Source: Novosphingobium sp. AAP83 (GTDB lineage Bacteria; Pseudomonadota; Alphaproteobacteria; Sphingomonadales; Sphingomonadaceae). From it: 64,000 nt of DNA. The notes under the pieces are model-generated. The model had not been told where the DNA came from, searched no databases, and saw only the letters and a list, made by a program, of their open reading frames with translations. The stretch spans positions 1 through 64,000 of the forward strand of contig NZ_LJHY01000012.1 in assembly GCF_001295795.1 (NCBI RefSeq), given 5' to 3'. Position 1 is the stretch's first letter. Each line of letters starts with the position of its first letter. Positions 17,922-26,735 of the stretch are shown here, piece after piece. Position numbers and translations under genes: made by a program.

Positions 17922-18845
17922 ATGGCCCAATTGCCCCCCATCCCGAACCGCGAAGACTGGCCCACCGGCCTGTCCGAACAGCTTGAACCGCTGGTGCGGC
18001 GCGTGCTGGCTCCGAATGCCTCGCCCTATACCTTCACAGGCACGCAGACTTATATCGTGGGTGCAGGTGCGGAAGTGGCGGTGATCGATCCGGGGCCGGA
18101 TGATACCGGCGTGGCCGGTCATGCGGACACGAACGGCGCGGGCCATGTCGATGCGATCCTGAAGGCGGTGGGCGATGCACGGATCGTGGCGATTGTCTGT
18201 ACCCACACCCACCGCGATCACAGCCCCGCCTCGCGCCCGTTGCAGGCGGCAACCGGCGCACCGATCATCGGCTGTGCCCCGCTGGCACTGGTCGATGACG
18301 GCCCCCGCGCCGATGCCGCGTTTGATGCCGATTATATGCCTGACCGCGTGTTGAGCGATGGCGAGCGGCTTTCCGGCGATGGCTGGACGCTGGAAGCGGT
18401 GGCAACACCCGGTCACACCAGCAATCACTTGTGCTATTCGGTGCTGGAAAGCGGCGCGCTGTTTACCGGCGATCATGTGATGGGCTGGTCCACCTCGGTC
18501 GTCTCGCCGCCCGATGGCGATATGGCGGCCTATATGGCCAGCCTGCAAAAGCTGTATGATCGCGAAGACCGCGTGCTTTACCCCGCGCACGGGCCGCAGA
18601 TCGATAATCCGCGCCAATTGGTGCGCGGCATGCTGGGCCACCGTCGCCAGCGCGAACGCCAGATCCTGCGCTTGCTGGAAGAGGCGGGGCCGCAGCATAT
18701 CCCCGATTTCGTCGCGGCGATGTATAAAGGCTTGGATGAGCGGCTGCATGGCGCGGCCGGGCGTTCGGTGCTGGCGCATCTGATCGATCTGGAACGGCAG
18801 GGCCGTGTGGCCGTTAGGGGTGAACAATGGATGATCCAAACCTGA
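17922..18845 (+). CDS. MBL-fold metallo-hydrolase, LACTB2-like
   Basis: A 307-residue metallo-beta-lactamase-fold protein with the metal motif THTHRDH, a later histidine in ATPGHTSNH, the aspartate in FTGDHVMG and a terminal histidine in YPAHGP. A C-terminal winged-helix-like tail (HIPDFVAAMYKGLDERL) gives the LACTB2/glyoxalase-II-like architecture; relatives include endoribonucleases and hydrolases, so the substrate is unknown. ATG at 17922 (MAQLPPIPN) is preferred to the upstream in-frame ATG at 17886. Divergent from glpD, and its 3' end overlaps the DUF4230 gene by 19 bases. Confidence 0.87.
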   Translation: MAQLPPIPNREDWPTGLSEQLEPLVRRVLAPNASPYTFTGTQTYIVGAGAEVAVIDPGPDDTGVAGHADTNGAGHVDAILKAVGDARIVAIVCTHTHRDHSPASRPLQAATGAPIIGCAPLALVDDGPRADAAFDADYMPDRVLSDGERLSGDGWTLEAVATPGHTSNHLCYSVLESGALFTGDHVMGWSTSVVSPPDGDMAAYMASLQKLYDREDRVLYPAHGPQIDNPRQLVRGMLGHRRQRERQILRLLEEAGPQHIPDFVAAMYKGLDERLHGAAGRSVLAHLIDLERQGRVAVRGEQWMIQT

Positions 18846-19465
18846 CCGCACCGCGCCATCAGGCCAGTCTGGCGCGCAGATCGATGCTGCCGTGGGGCCT
18901 GTTTTTGCTGGCTTTGGCCGCCGCGGCGTTCCTTGGCTGGAAGCTGTGGCAGCCTGAAGATATCGGCGATCCTCTCGCCACCAGCCTTGTCGCCTTTGAA
19001 CGGCAAAACACGCTGACCGTGTTCAGCGCCGAACTGGCCCCTGTGGTATCCAGCGATGACTCCCGCCTGTTCGGGCTGGTCAATGCCAAGCAAGTGGCGG
19101 TGATCCCGGCGCGGGTGGATTATACGATCAACCTTGCCGCCATCGGGCGCGAACGGCTTTCGTGGAATGCGCAAACGCAAACGCTGGGCGTGAAGCTGCC
19201 GCCTTTGACCGTCAGCCGCCCCAATCTGGACGAGGCGCGCGCGCAATATCTGCGCGATGGCATATGGATCACCCGCGAAGCGCAAGACAAGCTGACGCGC
19301 GACAATACCAAATTGGCCGAGGGGCAAGCCGTGGCGCAGGCCGCAAATCCGGTTTTGATGGACCTTGCGCGGCAAGCCGCCAAAGCCGCGATAAGCCAGA
19401 ACCTTTCGATCCCGCTGCAAGTGGCGGGCTATACCAAGGCCAAAGTCGACGTCACTTTCGACTGA
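18827..19465 (+). CDS. DUF4230 domain membrane-anchored protein
   Basis: A 212-residue protein with one N-terminal membrane helix (about residues 21-41, LPWGLFLLALAAAAFLGW) and a periplasmic beta/alpha domain of the DUF4230 family. A central repeat-like region (YTINLAAIGRERLSWNAQTQ) and a long C-terminal amphipathic helix are typical. Function unknown. The start codon lies inside the end of the MBL gene, so translation is probably coupled. Confidence 0.82.
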   Translation: MDDPNLTAPRHQASLARRSMLPWGLFLLALAAAAFLGWKLWQPEDIGDPLATSLVAFERQNTLTVFSAELAPVVSSDDSRLFGLVNAKQVAVIPARVDYTINLAAIGRERLSWNAQTQTLGVKLPPLTVSRPNLDEARAQYLRDGIWITREAQDKLTRDNTKLAEGQAVAQAANPVLMDLARQAAKAAISQNLSIPLQVAGYTKAKVDVTFD

Positions 19466-19558
19466 CCGGCAAGACCATTCCTATTGCGGGAGCGCCACGC
19501 GGTCCCTAAGTCCGCGTATCGGCCCGGCATGATCCGCCGGGTGGGAGAACGTGACGTC

Positions 19559-20557
19559 ATGACTGCCCAACCAACGAACCTTGCTGGCCTTGACCTGCGC
19601 GCAGAGATCGACCGTTTGCGGATCGAGCGCAAGGCGGTGATCCTTGCGCACTATTACCAGCGCCCGGAAATTCAGGATCTGGCCGATTTCGTGGGCGATT
19701 CACTGGAGCTTTCGCGCAAGGCGGCAGCCACCGATGCCGAAGTGATCGCGTTTTGCGGCGTGAAGTTCATGGCCGACACCGCCAAGATCCTTTCCCCGCA
19801 GAAGATCGTGGTCCTGCCCGATCTGGACGCAGGATGCAGCCTTGAAGATTCGTGCCCGCCCGACAAGTTCAAGGCGTTCCGCGAAGCCCACCCCGATCAC
19901 ATCGCGCTGACCTATATCAACTGCTCGACCGAGGTGAAGGCGCTGTCGGACGTGATCGTGACGTCATCGAGCGCGGAGACGATCCTTGCGCAGATTCCGC
20001 CCGAACAGAAGATCATCTTCGGCCCTGACCGCCACCTTGGCGGCTATCTGAACCGCAAGTTCGGGCGCGATATGCTGCTCTGGCCGGGCGTGTGCATAGT
20101 GCACGAAGCGTTTTCGGAAACCGAATTGCTGAAACTGATGGCGCAGCATCCCGGCGCGCCGGTGGCAGGCCACCCCGAATGCCCGCCGCACATCATCGAT
20201 CACTGCGATTACGTGGGATCGACCAGCGGCATCCTGAATTACGCCAAAACCTTCACCGGCGATACGCTGATCGTGGCTACCGAGCCGCACATCATCCACC
20301 AGATGCAACTGGCGATTCCGGACAAGACCTTCATCGGTGCGCCGGGAGCCGACGGCAACTGCAACTGCAACATCTGCCCCTACATGGCGCTCAACACGAT
20401 GGAAAAGCTCTACATCGCGCTGCGCGATTTGCAGCCCCGCATCGACATCGAAGAACCGCTGCGTCTGGCTGCCAAGAAAAGTCTCGACCGCATGCTCGAC
20501 ATGGCCAGCGGCACCGTGGGCATGGGCGATTTGGGGGCGCGGCCGTTTGGGGGTTAG
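19559..20557 (+). CDS. nadA: Quinolinate synthase
   Basis: Makes quinolinate from iminoaspartate and dihydroxyacetone phosphate in de novo NAD synthesis, using an oxygen-sensitive [4Fe-4S] cluster. In the 332-residue protein the HYYQRPEIQDLADFVGDS opening, the cysteine near 93 (DAGCSLEDSC), one near 208 (GHPECPP) and one in CNCNICPY (268-273) supply the three cluster ligands expected for the family. The start at 19559 (MTAQ) follows a GGGAG about eleven bases upstream; an in-frame ATG at 19529 is an alternative. nadB and nadC, usual partners, are not adjacent. Confidence 0.95.
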   Translation: MTAQPTNLAGLDLRAEIDRLRIERKAVILAHYYQRPEIQDLADFVGDSLELSRKAAATDAEVIAFCGVKFMADTAKILSPQKIVVLPDLDAGCSLEDSCPPDKFKAFREAHPDHIALTYINCSTEVKALSDVIVTSSSAETILAQIPPEQKIIFGPDRHLGGYLNRKFGRDMLLWPGVCIVHEAFSETELLKLMAQHPGAPVAGHPECPPHIIDHCDYVGSTSGILNYAKTFTGDTLIVATEPHIIHQMQLAIPDKTFIGAPGADGNCNCNICPYMALNTMEKLYIALRDLQPRIDIEEPLRLAAKKSLDRMLDMASGTVGMGDLGARPFGG

Positions 20558-20560
20558 GGG

Positions 20561-21460
20561 TTAGCCTGCCTCAGCCTCGGGCTGGGCAACTCTTGCCAAT
20601 ACCAGCGCTGCGCCCACCAGCGCCATGCCGATGGCGTCGGGCAGATTGAGCATTTCGCCGAACGCGAACCAGCCGAGCACGACTGATACGGCGGGTTGTG
20701 TGAGCAGTACGAGACCGATAACGAGCGGGGGGAAGTGGCCGAGCGAATAGACGAGCAGGCCCTGGCCCAGAATCTGGCTGGCAAACATCAGCCCGATCAG
20801 CGGCCACCAGTTGGCAGGCATCACCGGTTCGCCCAGCGCCACGGCGGTAAACAACAGCACGGGCACGCCCGCAACGCTCGACCAGAACAGCAGGCTCCAC
20901 GATCCGAAGCGGGTGCGCACGTTTTGCACCATCAGGATATAGACGACGTAAAACAGTCCGGCGAGGATGCAGAACAGATCGCCGATCAGGGTGCGCGCAT
21001 CGATTTCCATCGACCGGCCCAGCAGCAGCCCTGCTCCGCCCAGCGCCATCGCAACGGCGGCATATTCGCGCAGATGGGGGCGGCGGTGCAGCGCGATCAG
21101 GCCCCAGATCATCAGGATGACGCTGCCCGAATTGCCAAACAGTGTGGCATTGCCCAGCTTGGTCATCTCGATGCCGACATGCCAGCTCGCCAGATCGAGC
21201 GCGAAAACCACGCCCGCGCCGACCAATATCCACCAATCTTTCGCGGCATAACCCCACAAAGGTTCGCGCTGCACTCTGGCAAACAAGGCGAGCAGCGGCA
21301 GCGCCAGAAACAACCGCCACAGGCCTGCGGAAACCGGCCCGCTATCGGCGATGCGGACAAACCATGGACCCAATGCCAAAGCAAAGTTTCCTGTCAGCAA
21401 GGCAAGGAAATGCATGGCTTTTGGTGACGCTGGCCCGGCACTGTCACTTGAATTCGTCAT
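20561..21460 (-). CDS. EamA/DMT superfamily transporter
   Basis: A 299-residue inner-membrane protein with ten predicted helices in two EamA repeats (residues about 20-145 and 160-290). The GLWRLFLALPLLAL and TQPAVSVVLGWFAFGEML segments are typical of drug/metabolite transporters of the DMT superfamily. Substrate cannot be inferred. It converges on nadA with only 3 bases between the stop codons. Confidence 0.9.
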   Translation of the reverse strand: MTNSSDSAGPASPKAMHFLALLTGNFALALGPWFVRIADSGPVSAGLWRLFLALPLLALFARVQREPLWGYAAKDWWILVGAGVVFALDLASWHVGIEMTKLGNATLFGNSGSVILMIWGLIALHRRPHLREYAAVAMALGGAGLLLGRSMEIDARTLIGDLFCILAGLFYVVYILMVQNVRTRFGSWSLLFWSSVAGVPVLLFTAVALGEPVMPANWWPLIGLMFASQILGQGLLVYSLGHFPPLVIGLVLLTQPAVSVVLGWFAFGEMLNLPDAIGMALVGAALVLARVAQPEAEAG

Positions 21461-21534
21461 CGGCCGTGCTTAATCCAGTTGCAAAGCGAAACCGAGTGGC
21501 GTCGCAAAATGGAATTATCAGGAGTACCCCTAGC

Positions 21535-22638
21535 ATGCATGAACCACTGTTCCAGCCCATCCGTCTGGGCGCCATCGATTTGCCCAACCGCATTATCATG
21601 GCCCCGCTCACACGGGGGCGGGCCGATGCAGATAGCGTGCCGACAGACATCATGGTGGAATATTACCGCCAACGCGCCAGCGCGGGGCTGATCATTTCCG
21701 AAGCCACCGGGATCAGCCGCGAAGGCTTGGGCTGGCCCTGTGCACCGGGCATCTGGAGCGATGAACAGACCGAAGCGTGGAAGCCTGTAACTGAGGCCGT
21801 TCATTCCGCCGGTGGGCGTATCATTCTGCAACTCTGGCACATGGGCCGGATCGTGCATCCCTACTTCCTGGGGGGCGAGCCGCCGGTATCGTCATCGGCC
21901 ACGCGCGCGCCGGGCCAAGCCCACACGCCTGCGGGCAAGCAGGATTTCGCCACAGCGCGGCCCCTGCGTCTGGATGAAATGCCGCGACTTGTCGCTGACT
22001 ATGCCCTCGCTGCCGAAAACGCGAAGAAGGCCGGGTTTGATGGGGTGCAACTCCACGCTGCCAATGGCTATCTGATCGACCAGTTCCTGCGCGATGGCAC
22101 CAACTTGCGTGAGGACGAATACGGCGGTTCCCCGCAAAACCGGGTGCGGTTGTTGCGCGAGGTGACCGAATGCCTGATCGCGGTCTGGGGCAAAGACCGT
22201 GTCTCGGTGCGCTTGTCGCCTAATGGCGATTCGCAGGGCGTGGATGACAGCAATCCCGCAGCGGTCTTTGGTGAAGCGGCGCGCGTGCTCGAGGAACTGG
22301 GCGTCAGCTTTGTCGAATTGCGCCAGCCGGGGCCGGATGGCACGTTCGGGGCTACTGATGTGCCCAAGCAGGACGGCATGTTCCGCAAGATCTATACCGG
22401 GCCGGTCGTGCTCAACAGCGATTATACCGCGCAAGAAGCGGCTGATGATGTCGCTTCGGGCAGGGCCGATGCGATCAGCTTTGGCCGCCCTTACATCTCC
22501 AACCCCGATCTGGTTGAGCGCATTGCCAAAGGTGCGCACATCAATCCGAACAAGGGTGTGCCCGTAACGTGGTACTTCCCCGGCGAAGTCGGCTATATTG
22601 ATTATCCGACACTGGCCGAAGAAGCTGCAACGGTCTGA
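21535..22638 (+). CDS. Old Yellow Enzyme family ene-reductase
   Basis: FMN-dependent oxidoreductase that reduces activated C=C bonds (enones, nitroalkenes, nitrate esters) with NAD(P)H. The 367-residue TIM-barrel protein begins LFQPIRLGAIDLPNRIIMAP, and has the His/Asn substrate pair in LHAANGYLIDQF and the signature TNLREDEYGGS, most like the NemA/alkene-reductase branch. ATG at 21535 follows GGAG with a 10-base gap. The next gene starts 20 bases later, suggesting co-transcription with the CitE-like lyase. Confidence 0.92.
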   Translation: MHEPLFQPIRLGAIDLPNRIIMAPLTRGRADADSVPTDIMVEYYRQRASAGLIISEATGISREGLGWPCAPGIWSDEQTEAWKPVTEAVHSAGGRIILQLWHMGRIVHPYFLGGEPPVSSSATRAPGQAHTPAGKQDFATARPLRLDEMPRLVADYALAAENAKKAGFDGVQLHAANGYLIDQFLRDGTNLREDEYGGSPQNRVRLLREVTECLIAVWGKDRVSVRLSPNGDSQGVDDSNPAAVFGEAARVLEELGVSFVELRQPGPDGTFGATDVPKQDGMFRKIYTGPVVLNSDYTAQEAADDVASGRADAISFGRPYISNPDLVERIAKGAHINPNKGVPVTWYFPGEVGYIDYPTLAEEAATV

Positions 22639-22658
22639 TGCACAAGGAGTAATGCCGC

Positions 22659-23540
22659 ATGCCGCCCAGATCATGGTTGTTTGTTCCCGGTGACAGCGAA
22701 AAGAAGCTGGGCAAGGCCATGGCCACGGGCGCGCATGCGGTGATCGTCGATCTGGAAGATGCGGTGGCGCCATCGGCCAAAGTGCAAGCCCGCACCATGG
22801 CGCGCGATTGGCTGGCGATCCACCGCCAGCATGTGCTCGAAAGCCGCCCGATGGCGCGCTGGGTGCGGATCAATGCCTTTGATACCGGCATGTGGCGCGA
22901 TGATCTGGAAGTGGTGATGGCAGGCGCACCCGATGGCGTCATGCTGCCCAAGTGCGAAGGGCCGGATCAGATACGCCAGCTCTCGGCGGAAATCTACGAG
23001 CTCGAACAGCGCAACGGGGTTGCGGTCGGCGCTACCCGGATCCTGCCACTGGTCAGCGAAACCGCGCGTTCGGCCATGACGATCCCGGCCTATATCGATG
23101 AATCGATGCCGCGCCTTGGTGGCCTGACATGGGGCGCAGAGGATTTGTCAGCCGTGCTGGGGGCCAGCCGCAAACGCGATGCGAGCGGCGCGTGGACCGA
23201 TGCTTTCCGGTTTATCCGCGCGCAGTGCCTGCTCGCCGCCCATGCCAAAGGCGTCTGGGCAATCGATACGCTGCACGATGATTTCAAGGATGCGGACGGC
23301 ACCCGCCGCGCCGCTGAATCCGCCCGTGCCGATGGCTTTAGCGGCATGTTGGCGATTCACCCCGCGCAAGTGCCGATCATCAACGCAGCCTTTGCCCCGA
23401 CCGAGGCTGAATTGGCTGAGGCGCATGCGATTGTTGCGCTATTTGCCAGTAATCCCGATGCCGGCACGCTGCAATACAACGGCCGCATGGTCGATCAGCC
23501 GCACTTGAAAATGGCGAGGCAGTTACTCGGTCTCGGCTGA
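22659..23540 (+). CDS. CitE-like CoA-ester lyase (HpcH/HpaI aldolase family)
   Basis: A 293-residue TIM-barrel enzyme of the CitE-like group: RSWLFVPGDSEKKLGKA at the N-terminus, the metal-binding segment VIVDLEDAV, MLPKCEGPDQI and GLTWGAEDLSAVLG. Members cleave or form malyl-, citramalyl- or related CoA thioesters; the substrate here is not decided by sequence. AAGGAG lies upstream of the ATG. It follows the ene-reductase by 20 bases and its last 18 bases overlap the end of the opposing lipoprotein gene. Confidence 0.88.
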   Translation: MPPRSWLFVPGDSEKKLGKAMATGAHAVIVDLEDAVAPSAKVQARTMARDWLAIHRQHVLESRPMARWVRINAFDTGMWRDDLEVVMAGAPDGVMLPKCEGPDQIRQLSAEIYELEQRNGVAVGATRILPLVSETARSAMTIPAYIDESMPRLGGLTWGAEDLSAVLGASRKRDASGAWTDAFRFIRAQCLLAAHAKGVWAIDTLHDDFKDADGTRRAAESARADGFSGMLAIHPAQVPIINAAFAPTEAELAEAHAIVALFASNPDAGTLQYNGRMVDQPHLKMARQLLGLG

Positions 23541-23825
23541 GGCAACCGGCGCTTTTTCGGCAGGTTCGGCGGCCTCTGCCACATCAGGTGCAGCTTCGCT
23601 TGCCGTTGATTTTGCCTCCACCTTCTCGGTCGGTTTGACAGGCGCCAGCGGCGGCGTGGCAGTCGACGTATCCAGATCAATCATTGCATCGCTGATGGAT
23701 CCCGGCAAAACTTCGCCCGTCACCGCTTCACCCGAAGTGTCCGCCGCTTGCTTTTCACAACCGGCAACAAACAAACCTGCGCTGAGGCAAAGAGCGAGGG
23801 CTGGAATGCGGGTGAGGGCCATCAT
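23523..23825 (-). CDS. Small Ala/Glu-rich lipoprotein
   Basis: A 100-residue secreted lipoprotein: signal peptide ending in the lipobox VAGC (cysteine near residue 22) followed by a low-complexity Glu/Ala/Pro/Lys-rich chain without a recognisable domain. Start ATG at 23825 overlaps the lipB stop codon as ATGA, with GGAG upstream, so it is translationally coupled to lipB. Function unknown. Confidence 0.75.
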   Translation of the reverse strand: MMALTRIPALALCLSAGLFVAGCEKQAADTSGEAVTGEVLPGSISDAMIDLDTSTATPPLAPVKPTEKVEAKSTASEAAPDVAEAAEPAEKAPVASAETE

Positions 23826-24490
23826 GCTAACTCCGGTGGGCAAGGCTCTTCAAGATGGGCAAGGAAACTGCCGAGGTGCGCCAGCATCGCTTCATCCCAT
23901 GCTTGCGCTGTAACATTGCGGCCCAGCGCGGCAAGGCTGGTCACGCCGAATTCCTCGATCCCGCATGGCACGATCCCGCCAAAATGGGAAAGATCGGGCG
24001 AGAGGTTGACCGAAAAGCCGTGCATCGTCACCCAGCGGCGGATGCGCACGCCAATCGCGCCGATTTTGGCCTCGCGCCCATCCGGGCCATGAGTCCAGAT
24101 GCCGACGCGGCCCTGCGCACGCCATGATTCGACGCCGAAATCGGCGAGCGTTGCGATCACCCAGCCTTCCAGTGCGTGGACAAACCCGCGCACATCGCGC
24201 GCGCGCTTTGTCAGATCGAGCAGGACATAGCCGATGCGCTGGCCGGGGCCGTGATAGGTATAGCGCCCGCCACGCCCGGCCTTGACCACATCAAAGCGCG
24301 GATCGAGCAGTTCCTGCGGATCGGCGCTGGTGCCTGCGGTATAGACCGGCGGGTGTTCCAGCAGCCAGATCAGTTCCTGCGCGCTGCCATCGGCAATCGC
24401 GGCATTGCGCACCGTCATCGTCTCCAGCGCCTCGCGGTAGGGGACTTGCGCTTGCTCCCGGCAGATTTGGGGTGTGTCGTTTGCGGCCAT
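23822..24490 (-). CDS. lipB: Octanoyltransferase LipB
   Basis: Transfers octanoate from acyl carrier protein to lipoyl domains, the first step of lipoate biosynthesis. The 222-residue protein has [15 protein letters not shown] and the catalytic Lys142 (AKIGAIGVR) and Cys176 ([14 protein letters not shown]). lipA is not adjacent. The N-terminus with [13 protein letters not shown] is uncertain but consistent. Its stop codon overlaps the start of a downstream lipoprotein gene. Confidence 0.95.
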   Translation of the reverse strand: MAANDTPQICREQAQVPYREALETMTVRNAAIADGSAQELIWLLEHPPVYTAGTSADPQELLDPRFDVVKAGRGGRYTYHGPGQRIGYVLLDLTKRARDVRGFVHALEGWVIATLADFGVESWRAQGRVGIWTHGPDGREAKIGAIGVRIRRWVTMHGFSVNLSPDLSHFGGIVPCGIEEFGVTSLAALGRNVTAQAWDEAMLAHLGSFLAHLEEPCPPELA

Positions 24491-24605
24491 GATCGGGGCA
24501 TGGCCCTGTCTGCCGCGCCTTTCAAGAGGGGCATGGGCAACGCCAGATGAATCGGGGCAAATCGGGGGTTCGACAGAACCGCTATTGCGCTGCTATCAGG
24601 CGCGC

Positions 24606-25427
24606 ATGATACCCCGTCTGGATAGCAGCCTTGCCTGGCAAACCGCCACGCGCCTCGTTTCAACCAACCGCGATATGCTGTTGGCCATCGCAGGCGTGTT
24701 TTTCCTGCTCCCCGGCCTCGCATTTTCCGTGTTCGTGCCCGAACCGCAGATGCCCCCCGGCACGTCGCCTGAAAAAATGATGGAAATCATAGCCGAAGCA
24801 TGGACATCGTCGATGCCGCTGCTGGTGATCGTCACCCTGTTGCAAATGGCCGGCACCGTGACGATGCTGATCGTGATGACCGATCCGGCGCGGCCAACCG
24901 TGGGGCAGGCAATCCAGCGCGGGTTCAAGGCATTGCTGCCCTATGTGATCGCACAAATCATTGTTGGTGGTGCGCTGGGCCTTGCGTTTCTGGTGCTGGT
25001 CAGCCTTTCGGCGCTGACCGGCCTGCAAGCGCTGGCCGCGTTTGTGATCGTGGCCGCGTTTGTCGCGATGATCTGGTGCAGCTTGCGTATGGCGCTGGTT
25101 GCACCTGTGCTGGCGATCGAGGCTGAACGCAATCCGGTGCAAGCCCTGCGCCGGTCTTGGGCGCTGACCCGTGGTAATTCGGGCCGTTTGCTTGCCTTTT
25201 TCATTCTGGCCGGAGTGGTCTTTGCCATCGTCTATGGGCTGGCGATGATGCTGGTGGGCATAGTGCTGGTGCTCATGACTGGCGGCGGCGTGCAACAAGT
25301 GCTGACAGCAGCTGTTTCCAGCGCGATTACATCAGCCGCGCTGGTCTATTTCATCGCGATACTGGCAGCGGTCTATCGCCAGATGGCAGGGCCGCCACAA
25401 AATGAGGTGACGGGGATTTTCGAATAG
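24606..25427 (+). CDS. Integral membrane protein, GDPD-membrane-domain-like
   Basis: A 273-residue protein with about six membrane helices; the segments ALRRSWALTRGNSGRLLAFF and VAPVLAIEAERNPVQA match the membrane region of glycerophosphoryl-diester-phosphodiesterase-type and YciC-like proteins. No catalytic domain is present, so no enzyme activity is claimed. ATG at 24606 begins the conserved part (MIPRLDSS). It is divergent from lipB and followed by a terminator. Confidence 0.72.
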   Translation: MIPRLDSSLAWQTATRLVSTNRDMLLAIAGVFFLLPGLAFSVFVPEPQMPPGTSPEKMMEIIAEAWTSSMPLLVIVTLLQMAGTVTMLIVMTDPARPTVGQAIQRGFKALLPYVIAQIIVGGALGLAFLVLVSLSALTGLQALAAFVIVAAFVAMIWCSLRMALVAPVLAIEAERNPVQALRRSWALTRGNSGRLLAFFILAGVVFAIVYGLAMMLVGIVLVLMTGGGVQQVLTAAVSSAITSAALVYFIAILAAVYRQMAGPPQNEVTGIFE

Positions 25428-25442
25428 GCGCTGGTTTGATGA

Positions 25443-25475
25443 AAAAAGGCCGCCCATCCCTGAGCGGCCTTTTCA
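25443..25475. terminator. Bidirectional terminator hairpin
   Basis: Stem aaaaggccgc / gcggcctttt with a short loop and T-rich flank on one side, A-rich on the other. It serves the convergent membrane-protein gene and the TrcR gene. Confidence 0.75.
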
Positions 25476-25495
25476 ATTCCAAGCTCAACGAAAAA

Positions 25496-26200
25496 TCAGC
25501 TGTCTGACAGGCCTTCTGCGCGGCGGGCGGCGAGCCACGCCGCGGCTTCGGCTTCCTGTGCAGCGTCTGATGCGGCTTTGGTGTGGGCCAGACGTTCGGC
25601 GCGCAGCTCTTCGATCAGGGCATCACGATCGGTGCCGAGACGCAGCGCAGCCTCGCCATTGTCTTCATAACCCGCCTTTTTCGCGGCCTTGGCCACCAGT
25701 GCATCAAGTTCGCGCTGCGAACACAGGCCCAGCGTTACCGGGTCCTTGGGGTTGATGTTGCTGATGTTCCAGTGGCTGCGATCACGAATCGCGGCGATGG
25801 TGGTGCGGGTGGTGCCGATCAGCTTGCCGATCTGTGCATCGGAAACTTCGGGGTGATTGCGCAGGATCCACGCGATGCCATCGGGCTTGTCCTGACGCTT
25901 GGACACCGGCGTATAACGCGGGCCTTTGGTGCGGCTGACCGAGATCGGCGCGCGCTGCATTTTCAGGCGATATTCGGGATTGGCCTGGCCTTTGTCGATT
26001 TCGGCCTGATTCAATTCGCCCGAGTGCATCGGATCGCGTCCGGTGTATTTCTGACCGGCCAGATCATCGGCCATGGCTTGCACTTCAAGGATGTGAAGGC
26101 CGCAAAATTCCGAGATCTGCTCAAACGTCAGCGCGGTATTGTCGACAAGCCACGATGCGGTGGCATGTGGCATCAGCGGATATGTGGGCTGGGTGCTCAC
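25496..26200 (-). CDS. trcR: DUF1013 family, TrcR-type cell-cycle transcriptional regulator
   Basis: A 234-residue protein of the DUF1013 family, annotated elsewhere as cell cycle transcriptional regulator TrcR in alphaproteobacteria. Conserved pieces are MPHATASWLVDNTALTFEQI, FCGLHILEVQAMADD and the helix-turn-helix-like SDAQIGKLIGTTRTTIAAIR; a Glu/Ala-rich C-terminal helix follows. GTG at 26200 with GGGAGACC upstream is preferred; ATG further in (MPHATAS) is a shorter alternative. With ctrA and the RcdA-like gene it makes a third cell-cycle gene in the window. Confidence 0.85.
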   Translation of the reverse strand: MSTQPTYPLMPHATASWLVDNTALTFEQISEFCGLHILEVQAMADDLAGQKYTGRDPMHSGELNQAEIDKGQANPEYRLKMQRAPISVSRTKGPRYTPVSKRQDKPDGIAWILRNHPEVSDAQIGKLIGTTRTTIAAIRDRSHWNISNINPKDPVTLGLCSQRELDALVAKAAKKAGYEDNGEAALRLGTDRDALIEELRAERLAHTKAASDAAQEAEAAAWLAARRAEGLSDS

Positions 26201-26249
26201 GGCGGTCTCCCGGAAAAGGCGTGCCAAAAAGGCGGAAACAATAAGGGCC

Positions 26250-26275
26250 GCCCCTTGCGGAGCGGCCTTGCTTAT
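26250..26275 (-). terminator. Probable terminator of the M23-bactofilin operon
   Basis: Stem ggccgc/gcggcc with a 10-base loop, followed on the minus strand by CTTATTGTTT, between the bactofilin stop codon and trcR. Confidence 0.5.
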
Positions 26276-26330
26276 TGCTGATGTAGGCCAGCTAGGCTGA
26301 TTCAGCAAGTCTTGAGTTTGATGTGGCCAA

Positions 26331-26735
26331 TCAACCCACCAGCGATAGCGAAGTTTCTTCGGTCAATTGCATCCGGTGCGAAAACTTGCCGTCCACTTGT
26401 GCGCCTTGTTCGATCGTCAGCGTATCGTAGGTCACATCGCCGTGAATGCGCGCTGTTTTCAGGATGACCAGCGCGCCCGCCTCGATAGAGCCGTGGATCG
26501 TGCCCGAAAGACGGGCGCTTTCCGCCCGAATGACGCCTGTTACGGTGCTTTGTTCGCCTTGCACCAGTGCGGTGCAGGTGATGTCGCCTTCAACGCTTCC
26601 GTCAACGTGAAGATCAGCTGTGGCGCTGATATTGCCTTTGATCGAAACGTCATTGCCAAGGATCGAGAAAGTGGCGGCCATCGGACTACTCCCGGTTTGC
26701 TGGCGCTGAACCGGCGCAGGCTTTTTGTTGAACAT
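26331..26735 (-). CDS. Bactofilin (polymer-forming cytoskeletal protein)
   Basis: A 134-residue protein that forms membrane-associated filaments by stacking beta-helix subunits. A short flexible N-terminus (residues 1-20) is followed by the beta-helix core with repeating GNISATADLHVDGSVEGDIT-type turns and a short tail. Bactofilins localise cell-wall enzymes and shape cells. Its ATG overlaps the stop codon of the upstream M23 peptidase gene as TGATG, strongly suggesting coupled production with that endopeptidase. Confidence 0.93.
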   Translation of the reverse strand: MFNKKPAPVQRQQTGSSPMAATFSILGNDVSIKGNISATADLHVDGSVEGDITCTALVQGEQSTVTGVIRAESARLSGTIHGSIEAGALVILKTARIHGDVTYDTLTIEQGAQVDGKFSHRMQLTEETSLSLVG

